NCBI GenBank assembly: GCA_049585815.1
Contig: JBAVAR010000029.1
Span: forward strand, 1-20,251
Reading direction: 5' to 3'
DNA from: DATLSM01 sp049585815
GTDB taxonomy: Bacteria > Actinomycetota > Thermoleophilia > Solirubrobacterales > 70-9
DNA: 20,251 bases
Positions 1-6,972 of this stretch are shown here, one piece after another. How positions within the stretch are numbered: position 1 is the stretch's first letter; each line of letters opens with the position of its first letter. The notes under the pieces are model-generated. The model did not search any database. It had not been told where the DNA came from and was given only the letters and a program-made list of their open reading frames with translations. Made by a program: the position numbers and the translations under genes.

Positions 1-57
1 GACCATCCGGGCACCGCGATCGAGCAGCTCATCGGGGTATTTCTTCTGTCGTGGCAT
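1..57 (-). CDS. IS3-family transposase OrfA, N-terminus only
   Basis: Only 19 codons lie in the window. They read MPRQKKYPDELLDRGARMV, the usual opening of the helix-turn-helix DNA-binding OrfA of IS3-family elements (family pattern: MPR-x-YP-x-E-[FL]-x-x-RA-[VM]-x-[LM]V). The ATG is at 55-57, with a purine-rich GAAGGGAA stretch upstream as a possible ribosome binding site. OrfA binds the IS ends and is normally joined to the DDE-domain OrfB by programmed -1 frameshifting; that part would lie left of the window. The family is assigned from this short stretch plus the IS-end-like sequence behind it. Confidence 0.55.
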   Translation of the reverse strand, partial: MPRQKKYPDELLDRGARMV

Positions 58-127
58 GGCTTGGGAGTTCCCTTCTTCCAGGTAGGAATCCTGGTTTCAG
101 GGTCTCCGTCAAACCCGGCCTGGCTCA
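1..127 (-). mobile_element. 5' end of an IS3-family insertion sequence (partial)
   Basis: On the minus strand the sequence starting at 127 begins TGAGCCAGGCCGGGTTTGAC. This resembles the TG-starting terminal repeats of actinobacterial IS3-family elements, and the beginning of an orfA reading frame follows 44 nt inside it. The element runs off the left edge of the window, so the other end and any target duplication cannot be seen. The outer boundary at 127 is inferred from the TG...CA rule and the resemblance to family ends, not from a matching second repeat. Confidence 0.5.
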
Positions 128-335
128 CTATTGCAAAGCCGAGGTGTGGTGTTGATCAGGACGGGGCGTCCGTTGGACTAGTACCGACCCTTGCCACAAA
201 CCGAACCATGTATGGCCGAAAATAAGCTCAACGAGCGTCGGACAAACCCCTGCGCAGTCGCGCAGTTGTGCAGGGCCATGGCCAGCTCAAGACCGTGAAC
301 CGCTGGTGAAAATGACGCTCGACGGAGTGAGCGCC

Positions 336-548
336 TCAGGCAGCCACCCTGTAGGCGATCTGACGCTCGCTCTTCCCCTTCAAGGCCAGCTCCTCGCGCC
401 TGCCGACCGGCGCCGGCAGGCCCGCCGCGACGTTCTCGGAGAGGATGATCTCGCCACCCTCCGCTTGGCCTTGGAGGCGGGAGGCGGTGTTGACGACGTC
501 GCCGACCGCGGTGAAGTCGTAAAGGGCGCGTCGCGGGGTCGGGGTACC
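336..548 (-). pseudogene. 3' remnant of a class III adenylate/guanylate cyclase
   Basis: Reading leftward from about 530, the minus strand encodes RALYDFTAVGDVVNTASRLQ, then a GGEI-type segment, then an ending with LALKGKSERQIAYRV before a TGA at 336-338. Family knowledge: F-x-A-[VI]-GD-x-VN-x-A-[AS]-RL is the C-terminal catalytic segment of class III nucleotide cyclases, holding the transition-state Asn (here VVNTA) and followed by the 'LKG' tail. The catalytic metal-binding half and any sensor domain are absent: upstream the frame loses similarity and meets a TAG about 10 codons further on. This is a severed 3' end of roughly 65 codons beside an IS3 element, and it cannot make an active cyclase alone. 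Confidence 0.7.
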
Positions 549-888
549 ATCCCTCCTCGACTACGTCATCAAGCCTCTCGCCTCATCGCCTTCTGTCATC
601 GGCGCGTCCACTTGTTTCCTCGCCCTCGTCCCGGTGGATAATTGCGGTCTCCGGGGTACCGCAGTTGGTCAGTGCACGGGACCCAGGATCCCTTGGTCGG
701 TAGTTCATGTCCAGCCTGACACAACACGCATCGAAGTTGCGCCAGGCCCCGATGCCAGTTTCCTTTTGCGTCGCTTTGCCGACGGCGAATATCCAATCAA
801 AGCGGAAAAAGAGCCCGGGGGGGATCGGCTAGCAAGCTCACCATTCCCGCCGATACCTGACCCAACCTGTGGAGCGTATCCTGGGCCT
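549..888. other. Stretch with no recognisable gene
   Basis: Several short open frames exist on both strands, but none has a plausible start, recognisable protein sequence or consistent codon use. A 6-bp stem (TGCGGT/ACCGCA, 643-648 with 658-663) is the only local structure seen. The segment lies between two damaged genes and is probably decayed sequence. Confidence 0.4.
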
Positions 889-1298
889 GTGGACGCGATC
901 GCGGAGTACCGGGCTGCCTCAGAAGCCAATGACCTCGATAAGTTTTTGGGCACCTCGCCCCAGACACCGAGCTGGTCTCGCCCCTGCTTGCACGCGGCGT
1001 GATTCGCGGCAAGAAGGACCTGGGAGTGTTATTTACGGCGGTTTACAGCAGCCTGTCCGATCTGCGCTGGACAGGGGAGTTCAAGGATGGTGATCGAGGT
1101 TGTTTGACCGCTGAAGCGCGTCTGGGCCCGTTCCAGATCTACGATGCTACGGTATTCGAGCTGGATTCTGGGGGGCGAATCCAACGACTTAGCCCGCACT
1201 TGCGCCCCTGGCTTGCTACCACTTGGTTCGCCCTCGATGTCGGGTTCAAGCTGGTGGGCCATCCTGGCGTCATCTGGCGGGCCAAGCTAGGTTCCTGA
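889..1298 (+). pseudogene. SnoaL-like / NTF2-fold protein, frameshifted
   Basis: A GTG at 889 opens VDAIAEYRAASEANDLDKFL, a typical first helix of the SnoaL-like/NTF2 superfamily (small alpha+beta barrels used as cyclases, isomerases or binding domains). After the triplets for LGT at about 946-954 the similarity continues in another frame, as APDTELVSPLLARGVIRGKK, and runs to a TGA ending at 1298. The second part contains the helix-plus-sheet pattern expected of the fold, including a beta segment near AEARLGPFQIYDATVFELD. One base lost near 952-956 explains the break. It could be natural inactivation or a read error. The intact protein would be about 136 residues, within the family range. The function is unknown. 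Confidence 0.5.
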
Positions 1299-1310
1299 GA
1301 ACCTCCTCGA

Positions 1311-2009
1311 CTAGTCACTCCCCCTATTCGGAACGCAGTCCACGTAGACGAGCACTTCTGGGTTGCTCCCGTTTGCGTCGTAGTGCAGTTCGATGTACCA
1401 GCCGATTGGTGTTTGGCCAGCAGAGGCAGGCATCGGAGCCTCTTCTCCCTGCACCGCGGGTCCACTGGCGAGCAGCTGGAAGGTGCTGGCAAATCCCAGC
1501 CCCTGCCTGGCATCGCTCCCGGTTTCCCGGAAGCCGCCGCTGACCGCAGTTTCGTGATTTTCGCACCTGGCAGCCACGGTGGCGTCACCTGAACCGCTCT
1601 GGAATCCGCCTTCGGTTTCGGTGCGCACGGTCACCGGAGCACCGAGGTAGGAGGCTGCGGTCTGGCCGCCGAGTTGGGCCGAGTTAGCTGCTGTCGCGCC
1701 GGCGCCCAGGAAGTTGGATGCAGAATGTCCCTGCAGCAGTTTGGAGTTTTCGGCTTCCCCGGCACCTTCGGCCCGGGCTGCACTGTCGGAGTGGGGCACG
1801 GTGCCGAGGGTCGAGGAGGCGATCTGGGCGCCCGTGAGGGAGCCTTCCTTGACTTTCGCGGCGGTAACGGCGCCGTTCTTAAGTTGTTTTGTGCCGACGC
1901 TGTCTTTGGGCAGCGCCCCCGCCGCATAGGCGACCCCTCCGAGGACGATGAACGCCAAAATCGTGACCATCACATTGGCGTAGGTCAGGTGGCCGCGCAA
2001 CGTCTTCAT
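1311..2009 (-). CDS. Secreted or surface-anchored repeat protein, LPK-SVGTKQ type
   Basis: The 232-residue product starts with a short cytoplasmic stretch (MKTLRGHLTYANVM) and a hydrophobic helix at about 13-31. The segment LPKDSVGTKQLKNGAVTAAK follows. This module is recurrent in Thermoleophilia proteins of unknown function, which carry many five-residue-periodic [AN]-x-[VI]-x-x repeats. A Leu-x-Gly-rich repeat (LLQGHSASNFLG, QLGGQTAASYLG) follows at about 92-123, then a globular C-terminus with Cys residues. I chose the ATG at 2007-2009 over an in-frame start 15 nt upstream because GAGGAGGG lies 5 nt before it. A -10-like TAGGCT lies at 2044-2049 on the same strand. The gene converges on the SnoaL remnant with a 12-nt gap. 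The role is unknown; cell-surface location is inferred from the N-terminal helix. Confidence 0.75.
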   Translation of the reverse strand: MKTLRGHLTYANVMVTILAFIVLGGVAYAAGALPKDSVGTKQLKNGAVTAAKVKEGSLTGAQIASSTLGTVPHSDSAARAEGAGEAENSKLLQGHSASNFLGAGATAANSAQLGGQTAASYLGAPVTVRTETEGGFQSGSGDATVAARCENHETAVSGGFRETGSDARQGLGFASTFQLLASGPAVQGEEAPMPASAGQTPIGWYIELHYDANGSNPEVLVYVDCVPNRGSD

Positions 2010-2484
2010 GTTTGCCCTCCTCATTTTCGCCCGTGCCCTGCAGAGCCTAGCGCTCGGGTATCGCCAGCAGTGTTAAATGGTCGCCGGCTTTTCCCGCTGA
2101 GAGGTTCATCCGGCTCCCACCAGATCGGCCGCGAGGTGCCTTGGAGAAGAGCCCATGCCGCTCAAACGTCGAGTCAATGTTCTGACATAGGGAGCATCGG
2201 GACGCCGCGAAGGAGGAGCAGGGCGGCTGTTCTGGGGCGGTCAATCGACTTCGGGTTTGGCCCAGAGGCCGTCGGCTCGTGCTGGGCCGAAAAGCGGCGA
2301 TCCGGCTCGGCGCCCTCGCCTCCCTCACCAGCCAAAAGCTCTGCACCCGGGGTGATGTGGGATTCCGGGCTCACTTGCCTTCATGTTGCGATCGTCGTTT
2401 TCGCCTAATGTTGGTTTGAGCCCCGCCATTTGCGCCGGGCGGACCGCGGGCGGCGCTGGCAAATGCGGAGAGGAGTTGGATCAG
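2010..2484. other. Divergent intergenic stretch, no supported gene
   Basis: This lies between the leftward surface-protein gene and the rightward small membrane ORF. Open frames occur on both strands, but their translations are low-complexity Arg/Ser/Pro-rich and resemble nothing I recognise. The only regulatory hint is a minus-strand TAGGCT (2044-2049), about 35 nt ahead of the surface-protein start, without a convincing -35 partner. Confidence 0.4.
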
Positions 2485-2613
2485 ATGAAGCTGGTTGGAC
2501 CGTTGCTTGCGACCGCCAGCTGGACCTGCCTCACGGGGGTTTTTCCCCTGGTCGTCCTGGTTATCGTGCCTAGCACCTTCAGGGTCGCGCTTCTGCGGAG
2601 TCGGCGGGGATGA
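2485..2613 (+). CDS. Small single-pass membrane protein, hypothetical
   Basis: A 42-residue frame starts at ATG 2485, behind GAGAGGAG with a 9-nt spacer. It encodes one clear hydrophobic segment (LTGVFPLVVLVIVP, about residues 16-29) ending in a basic tail, RVALLRSRRG. Its stop overlaps the ATG at 2610 by 4 nt (ATGA), the first possible start of the SCO1-like gene. This suggests the two were translated together. No family is recognised. Coupling to the copper-chaperone gene is the only clue to a role. The frame is short and the next gene is broken, so it may be a non-functional leftover. Confidence 0.4.
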   Translation: MKLVGPLLATASWTCLTGVFPLVVLVIVPSTFRVALLRSRRG

Positions 2614-3240
2614 AGGACAAGCCGGCGATTCCTGGCAACGGTGATCACCCTCGCGGGGCTTGCCGGGATTCTGCTGGGTGGTGCCCTGCACTTCCTCTTA
2701 AGTGGTTCAGAAGGTTCGCGGGCGAGGGCGGAGATTCAGGGCAGGCGGTCTGGCGGCGGACCTGCGCCTGGCGCCGGATTTCGCCCTACGAGATTCCCGT
2801 GGTCAGCGACTGCGGCTATCGGCCCTGTGAGGCCGCCCCGTGATCCTCACCTTCATGGACTCGCACTGCCACCAGGATTGTCCACTCGAGGCAGGGCCTT
2901 GGCGGCGGCTTTTCGCATGACGCTTGCCGCAGAGCGCCCCGTGGTCGTCGCTGTCAGTGTCAACCCCTGGCAGGACACGCCCAGTTCGGCTCGGCGGGCG
3001 ATCAGGCGCTTTGGACTCGCCAGCTTTTCGTGGCGCTGGCTGCTAGGGACGAAGTCCCAGCTGGAACCGGTATGGAGGCGGTACCGGATCTTCGTCCACC
3101 GCAGCAGTGGTGACGTCGAACACACCGCGGCGCTGTACCTGATCGACGGTCGAGGCTACAAGCGGGCCGGGATGGTCTATCCGTTCCTTCCGGTCTGGGT
3201 CAGTACCGACCTGAAGACGCTGGCGAGCGAGTCCGATTAA
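2610..3240 (+). pseudogene. SCO1/SenC/PrrC-family copper chaperone, disrupted
   Basis: Three frames have to be joined to recover the protein. (1) From 2641, VITLAGLAGILLGGALHFLL is a membrane anchor. (2) From about 2753, LRLAPDFALRDSRGQRLRLS is the usual SCO opening; it continues GRPVILTFMDSHCHQDCPL with the copper-binding C-x3-C at 2867-2881. (3) From about 2898, ALAAAFRMTLAAERPVVVAV runs to the C-terminus, which includes the copper-ligand-type His (VEHTAALYLID, codon 3121-3123) and a TAA ending at 3240. Damage seen: a TGA at 2828-2830 where an Arg codon would fit, a one-base loss near 2896, and another shift between about 2702 and 2753. SCO proteins deliver copper to the CuA site of cytochrome c oxidase. 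All key copper residues remain readable, so the decay looks recent, unless the indels are sequencing errors. Confidence 0.7.
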
Positions 3241-3256
3241 TCCCTCCGTTGCCCTG

Positions 3257-3805
3257 TTGAGGAAGGCTGTGATCGTCACCGTCGCGGGGGCCCTCGCCAT
3301 TGTGGTGGCGATCGGCGGCTCGGAGGAACCGGTGGAAGCCCCCGAAGCCAACGTCGCCCCCTGCGGCGGGCAAAGGCGAGGAAGCGCAGAACTCCGCGAC
3401 GCGCGGCGAGCCAGCCAGACGGCGGGCCCGCTGAGCGTCCCGCGAAGGCCGTTGAGGGGCATGCACCGGGCATCGAACGGACAGCTATACACAAGGATGG
3501 CGGTCCTCGTTCGGGGCCACCGCTACGTCATTCTCAGCGTCCCGCTCGACCTCCGCAACCGTGTCTTCCTCTACTACGGTCATGCCGCCGACAATCGCGG
3601 ACGGGGGCCGAGCTGGCGATTCCGGGTCCCCGGCTACGCGGAAACCGAGTTCCAGCCCTGTCGAGAGCTGGCTCAGACCGTCTGGTCCGGTGGCCTACGG
3701 GTGATTGGCGGCGGCCCGGTGAGGCTGATGGTGACCATCGAGGGACATCACGCCAGCACCCCGTTGCCACTGGGAAGGCCAGGGATTTCCCCACCAGCTA
3801 CCTGA
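3257..3805 (+). CDS. Secreted hypothetical protein
   Basis: The frame opens at a TTG (3257), or alternatively a GTG at 3269, with a signal-peptide-like segment (VIVTVAGALAIVVAIGG). A polar, Arg-rich stretch follows up to about residue 75. The second half is more ordered: YVILSVPLDLRNRVFLYYGH, then a Cys-containing region, then a WSGGLRVIGGGPVRLMVTIE beta-rich ending. I do not recognise a Pfam family. It follows the SCO1-like remnant by 16 nt and may have belonged to the same transcription unit. Its stop codon overlaps the converging lipoprotein gene by 8 nt. The irregular middle could hide a compensated pair of frameshifts, as its neighbour is also damaged. Confidence 0.5.
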   Translation: MRKAVIVTVAGALAIVVAIGGSEEPVEAPEANVAPCGGQRRGSAELRDARRASQTAGPLSVPRRPLRGMHRASNGQLYTRMAVLVRGHRYVILSVPLDLRNRVFLYYGHAADNRGRGPSWRFRVPGYAETEFQPCRELAQTVWSGGLRVIGGGPVRLMVTIEGHHASTPLPLGRPGISPPAT

Positions 3806-4271
3806 TCACCTTGCCGGCGGGCGAGATCACGTACCAGTAGCCACCGTTTAGGTTGACGTTCTGGCCGTTGGCTTCGCCCGGTTCGGTGTCCGATACAAAG
3901 CTGTACAGCGGCCAGCCGGCATAGGTGACGACCTTGCGCCCGTCCGGTGCAGGATCGGTGCCTACCAGCCGCTTCATGAGCGGAGGCGACGCGGTTGGTC
4001 GCTGTCCTCTCGACACGGTCAGTGGTGGCCAGACCGATGCGCAGGCGCTTGTGCAGGTCACCCTGGCGGCGTGGTCGGGGGCGAAGGTGTAGAGGACCAC
4101 ACCTTCATTGACGAGCACTTCTCCGAGGCTCGGGACTTCCTCTGCCGAGAGCACTACGGGCTCGCCCCGTTGCCGCGAGCCACCGACGTGAGAGATTTTC
4201 CCGAGGCTGCCGCAGCCGGCGATCAGCAGGATCGCGAGAGGAGCGAGAAGCAAAGCCGTCGGCCTCCCCAT
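3798..4271 (-). CDS. Lipoprotein with two PF03640-type secreted repeats
   Basis: The 157-residue product has a signal peptide and lipobox (LLIAGC, lipidated Cys about 20). Two copies of the 'secreted repeat of unknown function' follow. The first has LYTFAPDHA with C-x3-C-x-x-x-W (about 60-81) and the second has PLYSFVSDTEPGEANGQN (about 121-138). Family knowledge: Lipoprotein_15 proteins are surface lipoproteins with the Y-x-[YF]-x-x-D motif, common in Actinobacteria, and some sit near copper or oxidase genes. Here the nearest gene is the SCO1-like remnant, but on the opposite strand. The start ATG (4269-4271) has only a weak ribosome binding site, and it is chosen because it gives a compact signal peptide. 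The biochemical function is not known. Confidence 0.8.
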   Translation of the reverse strand: MGRPTALLLAPLAILLIAGCGSLGKISHVGGSRQRGEPVVLSAEEVPSLGEVLVNEGVVLYTFAPDHAARVTCTSACASVWPPLTVSRGQRPTASPPLMKRLVGTDPAPDGRKVVTYAGWPLYSFVSDTEPGEANGQNVNLNGGYWYVISPAGKVIR

Positions 4272-4451
4272 CCCCAGGATCCTATTCGGCGGCAGGCAGG
4301 TCTACCGACGCGCCTTCATCCGTGCGCGCCACCGTGTTTCGGCGCCCGGGGGGTGGAGAACCTTGCCTGACTTTGTTCGGCCCGGTTTAATTTCGGCGAG
4401 CCGCAACGAATTTGAGGCAAAATGGGCGCCGGCGATGTCGATTTCCCGAAG

Positions 4452-4471
4452 CTTAGGACCTATCCCTGTAG
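4452..4471. repeat. Terminal inverted repeat of the IS5-family element (left in window)
   Basis: CTTAGGACCTATCCCTGTAG matches the reverse complement of 5377-5396 at 19 of 20 positions. The transposase stop codon (4460-4462 on the minus strand) lies inside this repeat, so the coding region uses the element to its tip. The outermost CTTA may be host sequence. Confidence 0.85.
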
Positions 4472-5392
4472 GCCTGTCGCCAACCGAGCTGCGTGAGCTC
4501 GCTTGAAGGCGATCAAGCCGCTGGCCAGCTGCAGGAAGGCGAGGTGGTTCTCCTCCTTCTTGGACCAGCGGACGAGGATGCCGCGGTTGCGGTTGAACCA
4601 TGAGTGACAGGCCTCGACGACCCAGCGGCGAGGCCGCCAGTCGGGGTTGCGCAGCTTGAGGTCGATCTCCTCGCCGCGGGTGCGGATGTGTGGTGTGAAT
4701 TCGCGGTCCCTTGAGGAGGTCGCGAACCTCCTGATTGTCATAGGCCTTGTCGAGACACAGGCCCTGGGGATCGTCCTCGGTTGGCTCGGGGCGCTCGATC
4801 GGGACCGAGTCCAGCGTCCCCTTCAGCAGGAGGTGGTCGTTGCGGTTGGCGCCCTCGTGGTCGATCCCGATCGGGATCCCGGCAGCGTCTGTGAGGAGCG
4901 AGCGCTTCGCCCCCCTTGGCTCTATCGGTGGGATTGGGGCCTGTCTTCGGGCCACCCAGCGGTGCCTTGGTCATCGCCCCGTCGGCCGCCAGCCAGGACC
5001 AATCGATGCCGACCTGCTCGTCGTAGTCGAGCAGGCCCTGGCGCCAGATCTCGTGGAAGACGCCGGCATGCTCCCACTCCTGGAAGCGCCGGTGGGCGGT
5101 GGAGGAATTACACACGCCGGTGATATCAAGCGCGTTCCATTGCATCCCAGTTCGCAACACCAACAGGATCGCGTCCATCACCTGGCGCTTGGGCAGGCCC
5201 TTGCGGTGCGTCCCCAGCGGATGCTCGGGTGGAGGCGGCAACAGGGGCTCGATCCTCTCCCACAGCCAGTCCGGCATCCGCCAGCCATCGTCGCGGTCGA
5301 CCAGGCCCATCTCCTACCTCCTATGTCCGATCAGTAGATCGGCTGGAGACTTCCCCGGCGCGGCCCGGACTCCTCCCTACGGGGATAGGTCC
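4456..5392 (-). mobile_element. IS5-family insertion sequence (937 bp), complete ends
   Basis: The two ends are inverted copies: CTTAGGACCTATCCCTGTAG at 4452-4471 and, read on the other strand from 5396 to 5377, CTTAGGACCTATCCCCGTAG (19 of 20 identical). With GGACC...GGTCC taken as the outer limits, a TA dinucleotide flanks both sides (4454-4455 and 5393-5394). That suits a 2-bp target duplication, which I recall for some IS5 subgroups. The only gene inside is a leftward transposase that fills nearly the whole element. The IS lies between the lipoprotein gene and the DUF6812-type gene and breaks no recognisable gene. Confidence 0.85.
4460..5310 (-). pseudogene. IS5-family transposase, two frame breaks
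   Basis: Starting at ATG 5308-5310 behind AGGAGG, the frame reads PDWLWERIEPLLPPPPEHPL (the DUF4096-type N-terminal domain), WNALDITGVCNSSTAHRRF and WLAADGAMTKAPLGGPKTGP, the region with the first catalytic Asp. At the six-C run 4910-4915 (AAGGGGGG on the coding strand) the similarity moves +1 to GAKRSLLTDAAGIPIGIDHE, which continues to LCLDKAYDNQEVRDLL. Near 4707-4711 it moves +1 again to DREFTPHIRTRGEE, VVEACHSWFNRNRGILVRW and the end at 4460. The first shift sits on a homopolymer and could be programmed slippage, which some IS5 subgroups use. The second has no slippery context, so as written the element is probably unable to make its own transposase. Confidence 0.8.
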
Positions 5393-5396
5393 TAAG
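5377..5396. repeat. Terminal inverted repeat of the IS5-family element (right in window)
   Basis: CTACGGGGATAGGTCCTAAG is the inverted partner of 4452-4471 with one mismatch. It lies 67 nt upstream of the transposase start, on the promoter side of the gene. Confidence 0.85.
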
Positions 5397-5538
5397 TGTT
5401 TTGACGCCGTATGCACAGCTCCCGAAAGATCGGCAATCTTGTCCTAGGCTATGCGGATCGCAGCCGACACGACGGGGTTGGCGATGTCCCGATGCAATGT
5501 GGACGTTTCGTCCGATCCAGGCCCGATAGTCGCGGCAT

Positions 5539-5796
5539 ATGGACCACACTGAGCCGAGTCCCCCACACCGGATCGAACGGGTTGCGCTCGAAACTGACCG
5601 CCAGCTGATCGTTGGGGATGTGGCCTTGTCGCCGGCTGGTTACAACAGCCGCTTCTCAGACCTGCTCAATCGACACGACCTTGACTTCATCCAGCTGACC
5701 AACGCCGAAATCATCTCGATGGATACGGGAAGGTCAACCGAAAGAGAATTTCTCGTGATTGAGAAGGCTCACGTCAGGACTGCATTTACCGCCTAG
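5539..5796 (+). CDS. Small DUF6812-type protein
   Basis: The 85-residue product contains IERVALETDRQLIVGDVALS, GYNSRFSDLLNRHDLDFIQL and TNAEIISMD, ending in a REFLVIEKAHVRTAF segment. The pattern (a short beta-rich protein with [RY]-SR-[FL]-SD-x-LNR-x-D-[LI]-DF-[IL]-x-L) matches what I recall of the DUF6812 family in Thermoleophilia and related Actinobacteria; I cannot confirm the accession here. The ATG is at 5539 and no good ribosome binding site is seen. A GATAGT at 5524-5529 might be a -10 element, giving a very short leader. The gene begins 146 nt beyond the IS5-family element. The role is unknown. Confidence 0.65.
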   Translation: MDHTEPSPPHRIERVALETDRQLIVGDVALSPAGYNSRFSDLLNRHDLDFIQLTNAEIISMDTGRSTEREFLVIEKAHVRTAFTA

Positions 5797-5840
5797 TCCT
5801 GTCAGATGGCAAGGCCCAATCCGGGTGGTTTCCCCTCGCC

Positions 5841-6209
5841 TCAGTGCAATCCGGCTCGGCGGGAGTGCACTAAAAAGCGACCACCGAGCACCAGGCCGCC
5901 GATCGCAAGGAAGGCAACGCCTACCGGGATCGAGTCGCTCACAATTTCGACAAGAGCCGCGGCGACCACCAGCGCAATGAAGGCCGCTCGGCCCGCTCTG
6001 GCCAAAGGGATCTCGGATAACTTCCGGTTTGCCGCCCGGTCTTCCCCGGCCGCCAAGGCCACATCGTCGCAGAGTGGGGAAACCTTGAAAATGGCGGGCA
6101 ATTTTGCCCGCGGCCAGATCGGGTGCGGCACGACCTGGTCACATCTCCGCGCCCGCCCGGCGGAACTTCGCGCGGTCCACGGCATCCCACCATCCAGGCA
6201 GTGCCCCAC
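5841..6209 (-). CDS. Possible small two-helix membrane protein
   Basis: The C-terminal half of this leftward frame holds two adjacent hydrophobic helices, AAFIALVVAAALVEIVSD and PVGVAFLAIGGLVLGGRFLV, separated by a short polar turn and preceded by a basic patch. That makes a plausible small membrane protein. The N-terminal half is low in recognisable pattern, and the true start may be internal, for example at the GTG of the VALAAGED segment. No homologous family is recognised. Because the region is eroded and no ribosome binding site is evident, this could be a remnant or a chance frame. Confidence 0.35.
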   Translation of the reverse strand: MGHCLDGGMPWTARSSAGRARRCDQVVPHPIWPRAKLPAIFKVSPLCDDVALAAGEDRAANRKLSEIPLARAGRAAFIALVVAAALVEIVSDSIPVGVAFLAIGGLVLGGRFLVHSRRAGLH

Positions 6210-6366
6210 TTAGTCAGCGCCCTCTGAAGCTCACCAGAAATTGGAGCGGGGCTAGCTTGCCGGGCGGGGGCCCCAGATCTTCAGGGCATCCAACCAGTCA
6301 AGCGGCAGATGTGTTGCGAGGCCAAGGCTGGTTGGAGGCGCCGCTGAGAATGACACGATCTGAGCA

Positions 6367-6963
6367 ATGGCTGATCTCGCCACCCAACTTGAGGGCTCGA
6401 TCGTCGCGCTGGAGCCGTTGGGAGAGGCACACGCCGAGGGGTTGTGGCAGGCAGCCCAGGCTCCGGAGATCTGGGAGTGGCTCGCCCAAATCGCCAGTAC
6501 GCGCGCCTACTTTGATGCCTGGCTCGCCGCTTCGTTAGAGCGGGCGGGGGCTGGCGAGGAGGGACCGTTTGCGATCCGCACATTGCGGGACGGTGAGCTG
6601 GTCGGCAGTACTCGATTCCTGAATGTGCGCCCGGCCGACCGCGTCGTTGAGATCGGCTGGACCTGGCTGAATCCAAGCGCCTGGGGGACGGGCGCCAACG
6701 TCGAGACGAAACTGTTGCTGATGACGCATGCCTTCGAGCAGCTTCAATGCCTGCGGGTCGAGCTGAAGACGGACGCGCGCAATCGGCGCTCGCGGGCGGC
6801 TATCGCGGCGATACCGGCCCAATTCGAGGGCATCCTGCGCAAGCACATGACGGTGCCTGACATCGGCGTGCGCGACTCCGCCTACTACAGCGTGATCGAC
6901 GAGGAGTGGTCGGCGGTGCGCGCCAACCTTGAACGCCGGCGCCGGCGATACCTCCCGGTCTGA
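6367..6963 (+). CDS. GNAT-family N-acetyltransferase, RimJ/RimL type
   Basis: The 198-residue protein follows the RimJ/RimL pattern. It has an N-terminal GSIVALEPLGEAHAEGL and a central core with FAIRTLRDGELVGSTRFLNV (strand beta4). The acetyl-CoA-binding region GWTWLNPSAWGTGANVETK is followed by RVELKTDARNRRSRAAI and the conserved QFEGILRKHM. These proteins move an acetyl group from acetyl-CoA to an amine, such as a protein N-terminus or small molecule; the substrate is not predictable. The ATG at 6367 has no strong ribosome binding site. The gene converges with pdxH, with only 9 nt between stop codons. It is intact, unlike most genes to its left. Confidence 0.88.
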   Translation: MADLATQLEGSIVALEPLGEAHAEGLWQAAQAPEIWEWLAQIASTRAYFDAWLAASLERAGAGEEGPFAIRTLRDGELVGSTRFLNVRPADRVVEIGWTWLNPSAWGTGANVETKLLLMTHAFEQLQCLRVELKTDARNRRSRAAIAAIPAQFEGILRKHMTVPDIGVRDSAYYSVIDEEWSAVRANLERRRRRYLPV

Positions 6964-6972
6964 GCCGCCTTG

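Noticed and set aside
1674..2408. A 244-codon plus-strand frame
   Set aside because: It runs opposite the surface repeat protein, which has a good ribosome binding site and family motif, and it carries no recognisable domain.
5331..5549. A short minus-strand frame upstream of the DUF6812-type gene
   Set aside because: It crosses the IS5-family terminal repeat, and its sequence has no recognisable pattern.
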